Assembly (NCBI GenBank): GCA_023375785.1
Contig: SZWC01004940.1
Location: forward strand, 547 to 64,546
Source of the DNA: Penium margaritaceum
Taxonomy: Eukaryota > Streptophyta > Zygnematophyceae > Desmidiales > Peniaceae
DNA: 64,000 nucleotides
Direction of reading: 5' to 3'
The notes under the pieces are model-generated. The model was not told the origin of the DNA. It was given only the letters and a program-made list of their open reading frames with translations, and did not search any database. A program made the translations under genes and the position numbers. Of the stretch, positions 46,321 to 58,399 are shown one piece after another. Each line of letters begins with the position of its first letter. Position 1 is the stretch's first letter.

Positions 46321-47246
46321 TGTAACAAACCTGGCATGCACTATGCCACTTTGTTATGTGACATAGGCAGGCACCATTCTTCCCAAAATGGTCGGCCACG
46401 TTGCATGCTTGGAAAAACGGAGATATTCCCCACTTCGGTCATCTGGTCGGCAAGGAGGCCTCCTTGTTGAACAGCCTCATGAAGAGGAAGCTTCATGGAA
46501 GCTTCCTTCTTGCAGGAGGGCGACCGGATAGTGCCTTGCACTATCCTGTCGCTGTTGGAGGTTTCGCAACCTCCAGCGGCGGAATGCAAGTCCATCGCAA
46601 ATGTTCGCGGTGGGCTATGCAGGTCCTGCACAATCGCATTGGGCATGACCCAATGTGACATGGCAAGAACCCCCACCCCATCAAGGGGCCCTTCACGATG
46701 ACCCCTGCCATGGTGAGGGGGCTCGCGAGGGGCCACCGGCGGGCGTTCGGACGGGATCACCCCGCCGGATTCCACCTCCACCCGGTGGCGTGGAATATAT
46801 GTTTTTTAAAGCATGTTGGCCATGCCATCAGACGAGAGGCGTCAAGGGGTGGCAAAATACCCTCACACGTGCGAAGGTATTTTGCCACCAGCTCCCCATC
46901 CCTAATCACGCTGGAAACTTAGGGTTTCCACGTGGACAACATAATATAGTTTAATGGGTTGACTCGACAAGACAAATGTATCTAGTCGAGTTGCGTCAAC
47001 CCGTCGACAAAATGGATGGATAAAACAATATCATCCATCCTCCCTTTTGGGTTGCCCTATGACAAGAATGGACTCTGCGCCCCAACCTTAGTTGGAGCAT
47101 ACTTGTGAGAGGTGTCATTCATGAGAGACATCACTTCACAGTGAAGTTAATCTCCATGATCAAACTGCGCGATTGCCGTGAGCAACCGGGTCCCGAGGGC
47201 TCACTCACCCACGGAGACTCACACCCCGTTTACCCGCCGTGTTACA
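46321..47246. repeat. 926-bp solo LTR made of serial hairpins, inside the E2 5' LTR
   Basis: Termini are TGTAACA and GTTACA, the usual inverted LTR ends. The flanking 5-mers ACAAT (46316-46320) and ACGAT (47247-47251) form a target duplication with one mismatch. At least twelve exact or near-exact inverted repeats follow one another, including 46451-46466 (16-bp perfect palindrome), 46486-46506, 46526-46546, 46637-46655, 46736-46768, 46769-46796, 46848-46889 (14-bp perfect stem), 46956-47002, 47014-47040 and 47133-47147. No coding capacity is seen. Confidence 0.78.
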
Positions 47247-50129
47247 ACGATTCAGTATTTCTGAAACTCCCAACTTATCGGCAGAGTTTCTTGAATCAGC
47301 CATTTACAATATGATGTTGCATGTGTTGCTCAGCTTGAACAATGAAGATCTAATCAAATCCTCACTGTGATTATTGCAATTGTATGTATTTCATTCACTT
47401 GTTTGAAACTTGTCAACAAATTGTACTCACGGCTTAATAAAAATAATCCATTTATCCTTATTCTTTGAACCCTCTACTACTCTGCACCTCATCTTGATAA
47501 GCCACCCATGTTCCGCTCGACGTAACACTTGGTATCTGAGCGTAACGGCGCTTGGGTGGCAAACAACACATCAACTTCAAGGCGACAACCTTGCACAAGT
47601 CCTTAGCACATCTCCACCATTAAAAATTTTGTAGGCATTGTAAGAACAACAATGAAAGGGCCAATAGCACCCAACAGTGAGCATTAGTGACCAACAAAGA
47701 CTCTGGGGATGAAGAACCAACAACACTTGAACAACGACGCTCTTCAAGCAAACCAGACAATAGGGGCAACTTTCATGGTAAATGGCGCAGCACCAACAAA
47801 CCCGACGGCCAACCAGGTGACGGACCCATTGGGCTCGGATAACCCTTCACCCCTGATGTCTTCCGTAGGGAGGACACCTGGTGTGATGATGAGGATGCAC
47901 CAGCCGACAGACTTGCATCAACAAAGACACAAACCACAATCTGTCGAGACTCAAGAGCCTCAAAGTCCATCTGCTCCAGCAATTCAGTGCGGCAACGGAG
48001 GAGCTACCAAAATTCCATGCACCCAGAATCACAGCTCACAGGGAGATATCTCAAGCTCTTGAGTGAATCCAATATTCAAATGGCAATCCCTGAACCATTT
48101 GATTGTGTAGAATCCAAAGGACCGGCGGTCACGATGTGGCTGATGAGTATGGAGGTATACTTTTCTGCTGCATGGATCATCAGAAACTAGAAGAAGATTG
48201 ACCCCATGGCCTCACTTTTGCATGGCACGGTCTTGATTTGGTAGTCCGATCTAAAGGTCTTACAACAGTAGCAAGAGACTGGTGGAGTTGGATCAATGGC
48301 TCGTGCCACCAGTCTCACATCATGGACCACAAGCGTTCTTCCTCTTGAGAAGATGAATCCAACGTGGCACAACTCTTTGACTCCAACAAAAGACTGGATG
48401 GAATTTGCACGCGTTACACTTGCCCACTTTGGACAATCAACAAGAAGTCTGACGCATGGTACAAGATTTGATGCCTGCATTAGCAATCCAACGTGACAGA
48501 GTACACCCAGTGTTTTCATGAAATCATCACCAAAAACAACCTCACCTCTGAAGAACTCTGATTCTACCATAACAACGCCCTTAAGAACGACATCTGGCGA
48601 GAAATTGCCATATTAAACATTCAAGAAGACCTTCCATGAATGATTGTGATAGCCAATTTAATCAAAAGTACCGACTTCAACAATTGAATGATGGAATTCC
48701 ACACATTGTGATCCTCAAGCCATGACCCTTGTCTTGGTGGAAGGAAGTCACAGTCAGTGAAAACATTTTCTCCGGTGGAGATTGACATCGTCAATCAACG
48801 CAATCAACAGCTCTGATGGACTTACAAGAAGATGGGGCACACCTTGCGTGATTGTTGGAAACTGGGCAGTACGCCAAAAGGGGGGAAGTTGCACCCAAAA
48901 AAAAATGGAGTCAGGAAATGACAAAGGGCAATACCAGACTGTGGAACTCTAGTGCGGCCAAAAAAATCTGTAGTGATCGATCATCCATCTGAGTAGCTCA
49001 TATCATCGTAGATGAGGATTTTAAAGATTGCAAATTTTGATGAAGCACCCGAGGATGACCAACTGGCGATACTACTACAAGTGAATCCAAGGGGTTGTAA
49101 AAGTCACATAATGGTATCGGCACTACTCAATGAAGGAGCTCCTCACAACTTTGTAAGTAATTGGCTTGTTCAGATGATGGGTTTGTACACCAAACCAGGG
49201 TTTTTAATCAATATATAACATCTTCTGTAGTGACTTATTGAACCTCTTTAACTGCAAATCCAATATCTGCATGGTATAATGGTTTGGAGAACTTGTCCAA
49301 TGAGTGACCACAAGAACATCCTCGGGCAAAACTTTCTATATCGGCATGAACCGTAGGTAGAATGGAGCAGAATATTGGTCTATGTTAGCATAAATGATGG
49401 AAAATGACACCTGTCTCTGATTGGGCGAGAACCAGCACATGTGGAAGCAACAAAGGAAGTTACCAAAGTGGCAAAAATCCATAAGAAAACTTTGGACTTG
49501 GCCAGAAGATATCTACAACGTGGACAACGTGGAGCCCAAGCGTTGCTTGTCCAAATGAAGAAAAGAAAAGCCGAAGATATTAAAGCAACATGTGCAACCA
49601 CATTGGCCTCCACACCAGACAGATTTGCAGTTGTTTCGAGGGAGCTCTCACCACTCGTCGAGGAGTTCCAACGGATTTTCCCCGACAACGGCCTGGAGAG
49701 CTATCCCCACAACAAATCATTGACCATTAGATCGTCCTGAAGCCGGCCAGCCAATTGACAGTGAAGGGGACTTATCAAATGAATAGCCACGGATTGACCA
49801 AACTCAGAAAGTAGCTGGATGAGACACTCAGTCAGGGATTCATCAGACCATCCATGTCACCCTACATGACACTTGTACTTTTTGTGAACAAGAAAACCAA
49901 AGGGATGGGAATGTGTATGGAATGTTGAGCATTCAACAACATCACCATTAAGAACCGTTACTCTCTTCAGCAAGCACAAAAACGTTTTGGCCAACTCCAT
50001 GGGGTAAAAACTCTCACCAAATTCATTCTTCGCAACAGCTATCATCAGATCCGCATATCTGATAAGGAAATCAAGAAGAGGGTGTTATACACCACATACG
50101 GGTGTTCCTGAGACACGAATGCCTCTATA

Positions 50130-50619
50130 CCCTACTGATCTTTAATTTTGATTTTTCATATTTGAATTTACGTGAACTTTACATTCGTTCATGGTTTTAG
50201 GTCATACAGTTTTTTAGGTGGGTCGTTAACTTTCGTCCAACGAAAAAAGGTGACCCCTCAATTCGACGACGGCAGTGCTCGACACCTTCACTTCGGGCAG
50301 CGGCGTCAGGCAGGGCCTGTCTGACAAAGCGGCTTTCCAATTCTCGCGGAAATCCGCCTCGTCAAAGAGGCACGTCACTCAATTCATGCTCGCAGTCCGG
50401 GTGTTTGAGCCAGATGCGAGAGAAAACTGACAGAAAAACATGGTCCTGGCACACATACTAATGGTCGCAAGATTTAACCTCGGGGTCAAAAGATGAAATT
50501 CAGAAAGCTTACCCAAAAGAAATCATGTAGGTGGCACCTAACTAATTTGACAAAATTTCATTTTTGATGAACAGATTCATCCAAAAAATATTTGATATCA
50601 AAATTAAAGATCAGTAGGG
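50130..50619. mobile_element. 490-bp MITE with TA target duplication
   Basis: Perfect 23-bp inverted ends start CCCTACTGATCTTTAATT, with TA outside both ends (50128-50129 and 50620-50621). The interior has no gene. The ends resemble those of transposon T2 (CCCTACTGACTTTTAAATT). A subterminal GGTGACCCCTCAATTCG also recalls GGGTGACACCTCAAATTCG inside T2. It is therefore likely to be a non-autonomous relative mobilised by a T-type transposase. It lies in the reverse-transcriptase region of E2 and is younger than it; the exact ends suggest a relatively recent insertion. Confidence 0.88.
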
Positions 50620-52603
50620 TACCATTTACTTCTTGATGACTTCGTTATCCAATATCACTCATAAACCCACCAACTAGAGATGGGGAGCTAGTGAAAAAAA
50701 CATTTAACTCTTGAAGAAATGCCATGGCCTCAGCGCCAGCCCCAAGATTGGCGGATCCAACGGTAGACTACGTCATGGCCAGCAACGCATCGGATCAAGA
50801 AATCGGAGATATTCTACTCCATGATAACGGCGGTGGAGAACAACGGGTAGCATACATGTCGCCAAAAATATGCGTACCGGAACTCAGCTACACGATGCAC
50901 AAAGAGGAGATGATCACATTCGTGCACGTGTTCTGAAAGTGGCGGTGCTACTTGGAATACCAATGGTGCATTACTTGCACTGACCACCACGCACTCAGAT
51001 ACCTCAACACTCAGTCAAATATGAGCTGTTTACAAACTCAATGGATGGAGTTCCCCGAGTCCAACTTTGAGTAAGACATCGAGTACCAAACTCGAAAAAC
51101 AAATCCGGTGGATGCTGTGAGTCCGCAACCAGACTTGATGGGCGAGATTAACACGCTAGTCGTCAAACAAGAACCGTACCTTGCAAGGCTATTCGTAAAT
51201 GGTTACAAGGAGTTTGGAGTGTCCAACAAGACCAAGTTCTGGTTTGACGACCCCTACTGGCGATGGCGATTCAATCGCCACATCGTTGTACCACCGAACA
51301 AGGAGATGCGACAGAGGCTCAGAGGAGTGTCACAACACCACTCCACGTGGACTCTTCCTCTCAATGAGCTAGGAAAAGAGAACTGGTGGGGTAAGATGCA
51401 GGCCAACATGGCAGATTTATGCAAATCGTGTGACATCCATCAACGACAAAAGTCTCGTTACACAAGGCCACTAGAAATATGCCAACATTTTCCTTTTCAA
51501 CCAGAGCCATGGGTCAAACTTCGTCACGGGATTACCCGCCACTCCCAATCGCTAAGACGCCGTCCTCGTGGTAGTAAAAAGGTTTTAAAAGATGTCACAG
51601 CTCATCCCAACAACGACCACCGTTTATTGCGGAGAGAACATCACATCTGTCTCTGAATTTTGATTGTACATCAAAACGACATGCAAAATTCCATCAATAC
51701 CGACAGAGAAGGATGCTTCACCAGCCATTTTTGGTGTAGATTGATGATGTCTTATATAAGTAGGATCTAGCTACCAACGGTGTTTAGTCCCTAAGCCAGT
51801 GGGGACAAGGAGCGGACCGATGAGATGCTAAAGAAACCTCTTTACACTTCATGCTAGCGAGACAGTACTGATTAGGTGGCAATACTACTGACCGCCTAAC
51901 TTGCATACAACTCTGCAACCTCAACCACAACGGGTAAAACCCCGCTCGAGGTGGTAAAAAATAAACTTCCTGACTCACTGGTTGGGCTTAAAAGCGAGAG
52001 CAGTATTCCCGCATTTGACATTCATCGTCGAGATTTCTGTAGCATTTTGGAGGATACACAGAAGAGAATCTCAAAGACATAAGCAGCTATTAACCGAACA
52101 GCTGATCAACATCACCATGATGATGTATCTTTTGCTGGAAATTGCTTCCTACTTCACCCGGCTCATATCAAACTCTGAGGACATGACTTTGTGAAGCTCA
52201 AACCCTGATGGTTAAGACCATTTGAGATCGAGTGAATGCCAACCCCTGTCATTTTTCAAATACTCTTGCCTAACAGCATGGTGATCCACCAAGTCTTCCA
52301 CATCAGCAAGCTCAAGAACTACCGGGATCCCAACGAGTGCTTCCTCGACCAAAGTGTTGCTCCTCCACCTCTTTTTCAAGTGGTCGGAGATACGGAGCAC
52401 GTGATTGAAGATGTCCTTGGAAATCAACGCGGTGGAAACATGACTGAGTATTTGGTCAATTGGAATGGCAACAATGCCGCACATAACTTTTGGGAGCCCT
52501 ACGACAACATTGGATACGTCGATCATCTTTTGAGTGGCTACTACAGTCGTCACCAGCCTTAATCTGCTTATGCGTCTGAATGTCACGGCCAAAAGGGGGG
52601 TAC

Positions 52604-53154
52604 TGTTATGTACCAGACGTACACGAGTCCCATAACTCCGTGCATGGACATTTCTGTCCTTACATACATGGCCCATTGCAGGTTGACCTCATGATTTTTA
52701 TGCCATTCGGCCAAGGGAGTATTGGCCACCTGCTCCAACCTCCGGAGTTAAGTCCCCAAAGGTTCTCACAGCTTTGACCAATTTATGGAATGGTCGATGC
52801 AAGTATCACAAACTGTATCGATGTTATGATACTCTTTGGTCAAATTCTTGACGACGCTAGAATTTTTAAAGCCGTGCATTGATGTTCTCAAAACCCTCCG
52901 AATTTTGATTGAAGTTTTTAAAGTGGCCACTCACGATGCAACGGCGCATGTGTTACTCTACTCAAGCACCAAAGACCTAGGTATGCCTCACTGTGATTTC
53001 TTTCCATTGTACAAACGCACTTGACTTCTTAAAAAAATCTCATAAGAGAACACTTATTGCTTAGTAAAAGTTATCCATCTGTCCTCATTCATCCAATTGT
53101 CTATTTTTCTGCACTTCATCCGTGTGAACCATCCACGTTCTACTCTGTGTAAAA
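52604..53154 (+). repeat. 3' LTR of E2
   Basis: Begins TGTTATGTACCAGACG directly after a G-rich purine tract. It aligns with the LTRs at 53263, 57899 and 58400 through CACGAGTCCC, GGCCCA and CGGCCNAGGG-type landmarks. Confidence 0.85.
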
Positions 53155-53262
53155 CCTCATTGCTATGAACCATCCACGTTCCGCATGGTGTAAAACATGC
53201 GACATTAGACTCCAGCGCCAAAGACCCAAGACATGCCTCATTCTATTTCTTGTTATCGTATT
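53155..53262 (+). repeat. Remainder of the LTR hosting E2, plus a further LTR scrap
   Basis: After the CCTCA duplication the sequence continues as the missing end of an LTR (CATCCACGTTCCGCATGGTG) with a primer-site-like TGCGACATTAGA. A scrap of mid-LTR sequence (CAAGACATGCCTCATTC) then runs up to E3. Confidence 0.65.
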
Positions 53263-56200
53263 TGTTATGTCCCTGATGTACACGAGTCCCTAAACTCCGT
53301 GATTGGGCATTTTTGTCATTGAATTTGTGGCCTACCAGACGATGACCTACCAATTTCTACACCGATTGGCGAATGACATTTTGGCCACCTGCCCCAACCT
53401 CCACTGCTCCGTTCCAAAAGGTTCTTCTACCAATTTACAGGATGGTATAGAGAAGATTCGTGAACCATGAAGGTGTCTTGATATTTTTCTATTAGCTTCT
53501 CGACAGCCCTAGAATTTTACAAAACCACGCCTCGGAATTCTCAAAGCCTCCCAACTTCTTGGCGGAGTTTCTTGAAGCAGCCACTCACAATGCGATCTCG
53601 TATGGATTGCTCACCTCAAGCGCCAAGGACCTAACATATGCCTCATTCTGACTCTTGTCATTGTATGCATGTGCTTTATTCCCTCAAAATTTTCATTAAA
53701 ACACACTTACTGCTTAACACAAGTTATCCATATGTCCCAATTCTTCCAATCGTCTACAGTCCAGCACCTCATCCCGCTGAACTACCTACGTTACGTCTAG
53801 TGTAATACATGGTATGAAGGCACAGTGGCGCTGGAGGAGAGACCAACGCATTAACTACCTCGAGATAACCTCGCACAAGCCTTCATAAAATCTTCACCAA
53901 TCAAAACATTACAGACCTCACGAAAACAATGGTGAATAAAGTGATTGCACCCGGTGACAAGAATGAGTTATCGATGAACACTCTTGCGATGGAGGATGAG
54001 CGGTTCGCAAACACTGACGCTCTTCAAATGAACTAGATAGCAGCAACAACCTTCGCGGCAAATGGCACAACATTGACGAACCCGATGGCTAACCCGGTGA
54101 CAGATCCCTTGGGCTCGACAAACCCTTTGCCTCCATTGCTTCCCGTTGGGTCGGCACATGGCGCAATTGGAGGCACTGCCCGACATGCTCCTATTAATGA
54201 AAAACCTGTACAAGACCTTGTTGGGACTTAAGAGCTTCAACACCCACTTGCTCTGAATGCTCCACGTGGCAATGGAGGAGCTTTGGATTTCCCATGTACA
54301 CAAAGCAGTTTTCACCAAGAGAAACCTCCAACTCTTGAGTGAACCCTAGATTGGACCGGAACTTCCTGAACGTTTCATTCCACAGATTCAAAGGGACCAA
54401 TGGTCAACATGTGGCTGGCGTCTTTGAAGGTTTGCTTCATCACTGCTGGGATCAACGACAAAAAATACAAAATGACCTTGCGGCCTTCCTTTTACGTGGC
54501 CCAGCTATAAGTTGGTTTCTCAATCTATAGACCATCCAACGACAGTAGGAGACCAGCAAAGCCAAATCAACAACACACGTGACTGCTCTCACATTGTTGA
54601 CCATAGGTGTGCTGCATCTTGAGCAGACAAATCTGACAGGGCACGACTCTCTCACGCAACCAAGAACGTGGAGGGAATTCTTGCGTACTACACTCGCCCA
54701 CTTTGGAAAATGGAACAAGAAGTCAAAGGCATGGTTCAGGCTCCAACGCCTTTGCCAGAAAGACCAGCGTGGTAGAGTATACACCGCGTTTCTGCAAAAT
54801 CAGCACCGGCAGTGACCTCCCGCATAACAAACTCTATTTCTACTACATCAATAGCCTCAAGCAAGACATTCGGAAAGCAATCCCCATTTTTTTATTTGGG
54901 ATGATCTTCCATGAATGATTGTAGCAGTCAATTACATCGTCAGCGCAGATCAAACGCTCGGATGCATGAATCCAATAGCTCGCAACCCCAACGCCACAAT
55001 CCTTCCTGTGTTGGAGGAAAGTCGAAGTCAATGGAAACGTCATCACCGATGGAGGCTGAAACCATTAACCAATGTGATCAACAGCGCTGCAAAACTTATG
55101 GAAAGCCAGGTTGTATCTCGCATGACTGTCAGAAACAACATCAGCAGAAAAAAAGAGAGAAGGAAGTCGAAGAGAAAAGAGAGGAGTTGGAAAACAGTAG
55201 AAGAGAGGAGTAGACGACAAGGCTCTTGTCCAGTCATAAGATTCTGCGCCGACCAATTGCCCATCTAAGTGGCTCACGTAGACAAGGGTGCCTGAGATCG
55301 CAAAGTTTAAGGAGAGGTACAAGAACACAATCAACGATGCTATAACGAGTGAAACCAAAGGGTTGTAAAAGTCGTAGAATGATACCATTACTAGTGGATG
55401 GACAAGATTCACATAGCTTTGTAAGAAATGACACGGTTTGGAAGCTGGGTTGAAGACTAAACTAGAAGCATTTAAAGGAAAATTTGTTGACGGTCGCCTC
55501 TAGATCCGTCAACTTTGGGAGCCTCTTCCACTGCAAATTGGAAATCTGCAGGACAGAATGGTTTGGAGAAGATTTGTAATGAGCGGCCAAAAAATCATCC
55601 TTGACAAAGATTTCCTGTACGGGCACAATTCGCAGGTGGACTAGAGCAGTGGATTGTTCTACGTCAGCATTGCTCACAGAAAGGGACGCCTACCTCTGGT
55701 TAAGTGACCCAGGATGAAATGGCAGCTATGGAAAGCAGGAGAGGAAGTTGCGGTAGCCATAAAAATCCAGCCAATATCCTGGAACGTGGCTAAGAGATAT
55801 CTGCAACGCAGAGCTCAAGCATGGCTAATCCGCACAAAGACCAGGGAAGCACAAGAGATTGGAGCTGCAGAGGAGAACACACTGGCCTCAACACCTGAGA
55901 AGTTTACAACGGTAATGGAGGAGTTTGCAACACTCATCGAGGAGTTTGAAGGGGTTCTCCCTGAAGAACTGCCTCAAGAGTTACCTCAACAGCAAAACAT
56001 AGATAATCAAATGGTCATGAGGCCAAGCAGCAGGCCGAAGGTGAAAGGAACCTATGGGATTAGCAATCATGAGCTGACCAAAGTCAAGAAGCGACTAGAC
56101 GCGATGCTTGGTCAGGGGTTCATCAGATCTTCCACGTTACCAGATACGCAACCTGTACCTTTTGTTAAAAATAAACCAGAGAGATACGGACGTGTGTGGA

Positions 56201-58399
56201 ATACCAAGCGTTGAATAGCATCACCATCAAGAACCGCTACCCTCTTCCAAGAGCAAATGAACTTTTTTAACAACTCTACAAGGCTTGAATTCATGCAAAG
56301 CTAATTCACGCAACTACTATCATCAGATACTCAATGGAACTCAATGGGTGGAGTTCCTCGAGTCCAACCTCGAGTACAACATCGAGTACTGACCTGGAAA
56401 ACCTAATCCAGCGGATGCTCTATGTCGACAACCGGATTTGATAACCGGAATCAGAACGGTACTCGTCAAACAAGACCCATACGTTGCAAGGCTGTTCGAG
56501 AAGGAAAATGAGGAGTTTGGTGGGTGCGTCAAGACCAAGTTCTGGTTTGACGAACCCTGCTGGCAACGGTGGCTCACTTGCTAGGACGTCGTCCCACCAA
56601 GAAAGGAGCTATGGAGAATGTTAGTGGAGGAATGCCACTACATCTGTCCAGGTGGACACTTCACCAACGGCAAGACGCTCAAGAAACTGGCGTAATACCA
56701 TTGGTGGGGCATGATGTAGACCGTCGTGTCAACCTTCTGCAAATCGTGTGCCACATGTCAGAGACTCAATCTTGTCGCACTAGGCCAGCCCGTCTACTCT
56801 GAACACTCCCAGTTCCGTCAGAGCTGTGGAGTGACATCAGCATGGATCTCGTGACGCGATTTCTTACCACTACCAAGAATTACGACGCAATCCTCATTGT
56901 GGTGGAAATGTTTCCTCAAATGTCGCACTTTATTCCAACAACAACCACCGTCACCCTAGAAGGAATAACATGCCAGATTGTATGGCTCCACGGCATGCCA
57001 CATACCACCATCCGTGATAGAAACAAGCGCTTCACTAGCCGTTTTTGGCGCTAATGGATGATGTGTTACGGAAGTTGCATAAATCTATCAATGGTATTCT
57101 ATCCTCAAACCAAAGGGCAAATGGAGCGGACGAATCAAACGCTTGAACAGCTTCTCTGCACATTGTACAAGCCACACGGCACCGAATGGGCAGCCAAACA
57201 ACCAACGACCGAACTCCCATACAAATCCACCTCTTCTCGTGCAACAGCTAAAATATTGTTCGAAGTGGTTGACAGCAAACTTCACGACACACCGACATGA
57301 TTACAAAGTCAGTGCAACATTCCCGCCGTCAACATACACCGCAGGGATTTCTCAAGTGTCTCTCAAGAAACGCAACAGACCCTCACAAAGACAAAAGCGG
57401 CTATGAAGTGAGCGGCCGAATGCCATTACAGTGATGACGTGTTTAGTGCTGGCGATTGTTGCCTCCTCAGCTCTGCAAACACCAAACTCCAAGGAAAGGA
57501 CTTTGCAAATCTCAAACCCAGCTATTTGGGACCATGTGAGCGCGAGAGGATGCAAACCCCTTTTGTTGCACGACTTTGCCTGCCTCACGACATGGCAATC
57601 CACCGTGTCTTCCACATCAGCAAGCTCCAAGTATGAACTTCCTCGGAGGAGATGTCACATCACCACCTCTTGTAAAATTTGACGGGGATACGAAGTATGT
57701 GGACAATGATATCCTTTGAAATAGACATCGTGGAAAAATGACAGAGAATCTGGTCAAGTGGCACGACTACGACGTTGCGCACAACACCTGGGAGTCCTAT
57801 AATCATCTATGAGACGTCGTTTACTAATTGACGGCTATTATTGTCAACACCGGCTTACATCTGCAAACACGCCAGGAAATCACGGCTACAAGGGGGCATG
57901 TATTACGTCCCTGACATACATGAGTCCCAAAACTTTACAGGTGGGTATTTTTGTCATTACAATTTGTGGCCCAGTACGCGACAACCTCCAAATCTTTACG
58001 CCGATCGGCCGAGGTTGTTTTGGCCACCTTCCCCAACCTCTGGTGTGCTTTTTTATAAGGTTTCTTACAACTCCGACCACTTTCTAGAATGGTCGACAGA
58101 AGTGTCACGGACCATATCGGTGTTTTGATATTGTTTGGCCGACTTCTGAACAGAGCTGGTCCTTTAGAATACTGAACCTTGATGTTCTCAAAGCCCTTAA
58201 TTTCCCAATGGAGCTTCTTGATGTAGACACTCATGGCACAACCTTACACGCGTCTCTTGGCTTGAACACTGAGGACACAACATATACCTCATTCTAATTC
58301 TTGACATACTTATTGCTTAATACAAGTTATCCATTTTTCCCAAATTCCTCATATCTTCTATTTTCTCGTACCTCATCCATGCAAACCACCTACGTTCCA
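53263..58399 (+). mobile_element. E3: Ty3/gypsy chromovirus-type fossil
   Basis: The 5' LTR is 53263-53809, followed by a primer-binding site (TGGTATGAAGG). The 3' LTR starts at 57899 after a purine tract (AAGGGGGCA). Parts in order: gag (about 53930-54900), zinc knuckle of the CX-rich GKPGC type (about 55080-55130), protease region (about 55260-55460), reverse transcriptase part (about 55700-56330), integrase core (about 56560-57300) and a chromodomain-like end (about 57600-57850). The internal region is shorter than in E2. Broken, with more than ten breaks. E4 begins within its 3' LTR tail. Confidence 0.82.

Larger units (their letters stand above)
46054..53154 (+). mobile_element. E2: full-length Ty3/gypsy chromovirus fossil with nested insertions
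   Basis: The 5' LTR is 46054-47527 (about 545 bp once the nested solo LTR is discounted) and the 3' LTR is 52604-53154. A primer-binding site (TTGGTATCTGAG) follows the first. A purine tract (AAAAGGGGGG) precedes the second. The target duplication is TCTCA/CCTCA (46049-46053 and 53155-53159, one mismatch). Order of parts: gag (about 47640-48750), zinc-knuckle remnant (about 48825), protease (49010-49230), reverse transcriptase (about 49450-50720, interrupted by the MITE), RNase H (50724-51030), integrase with its zinc-binding front (about 51200-52100) and chromodomain (about 52260-52540). All expected parts are present, but it is broken, with well over ten breaks. It is inserted in the tail of the E1-type LTR. 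Confidence 0.85.
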
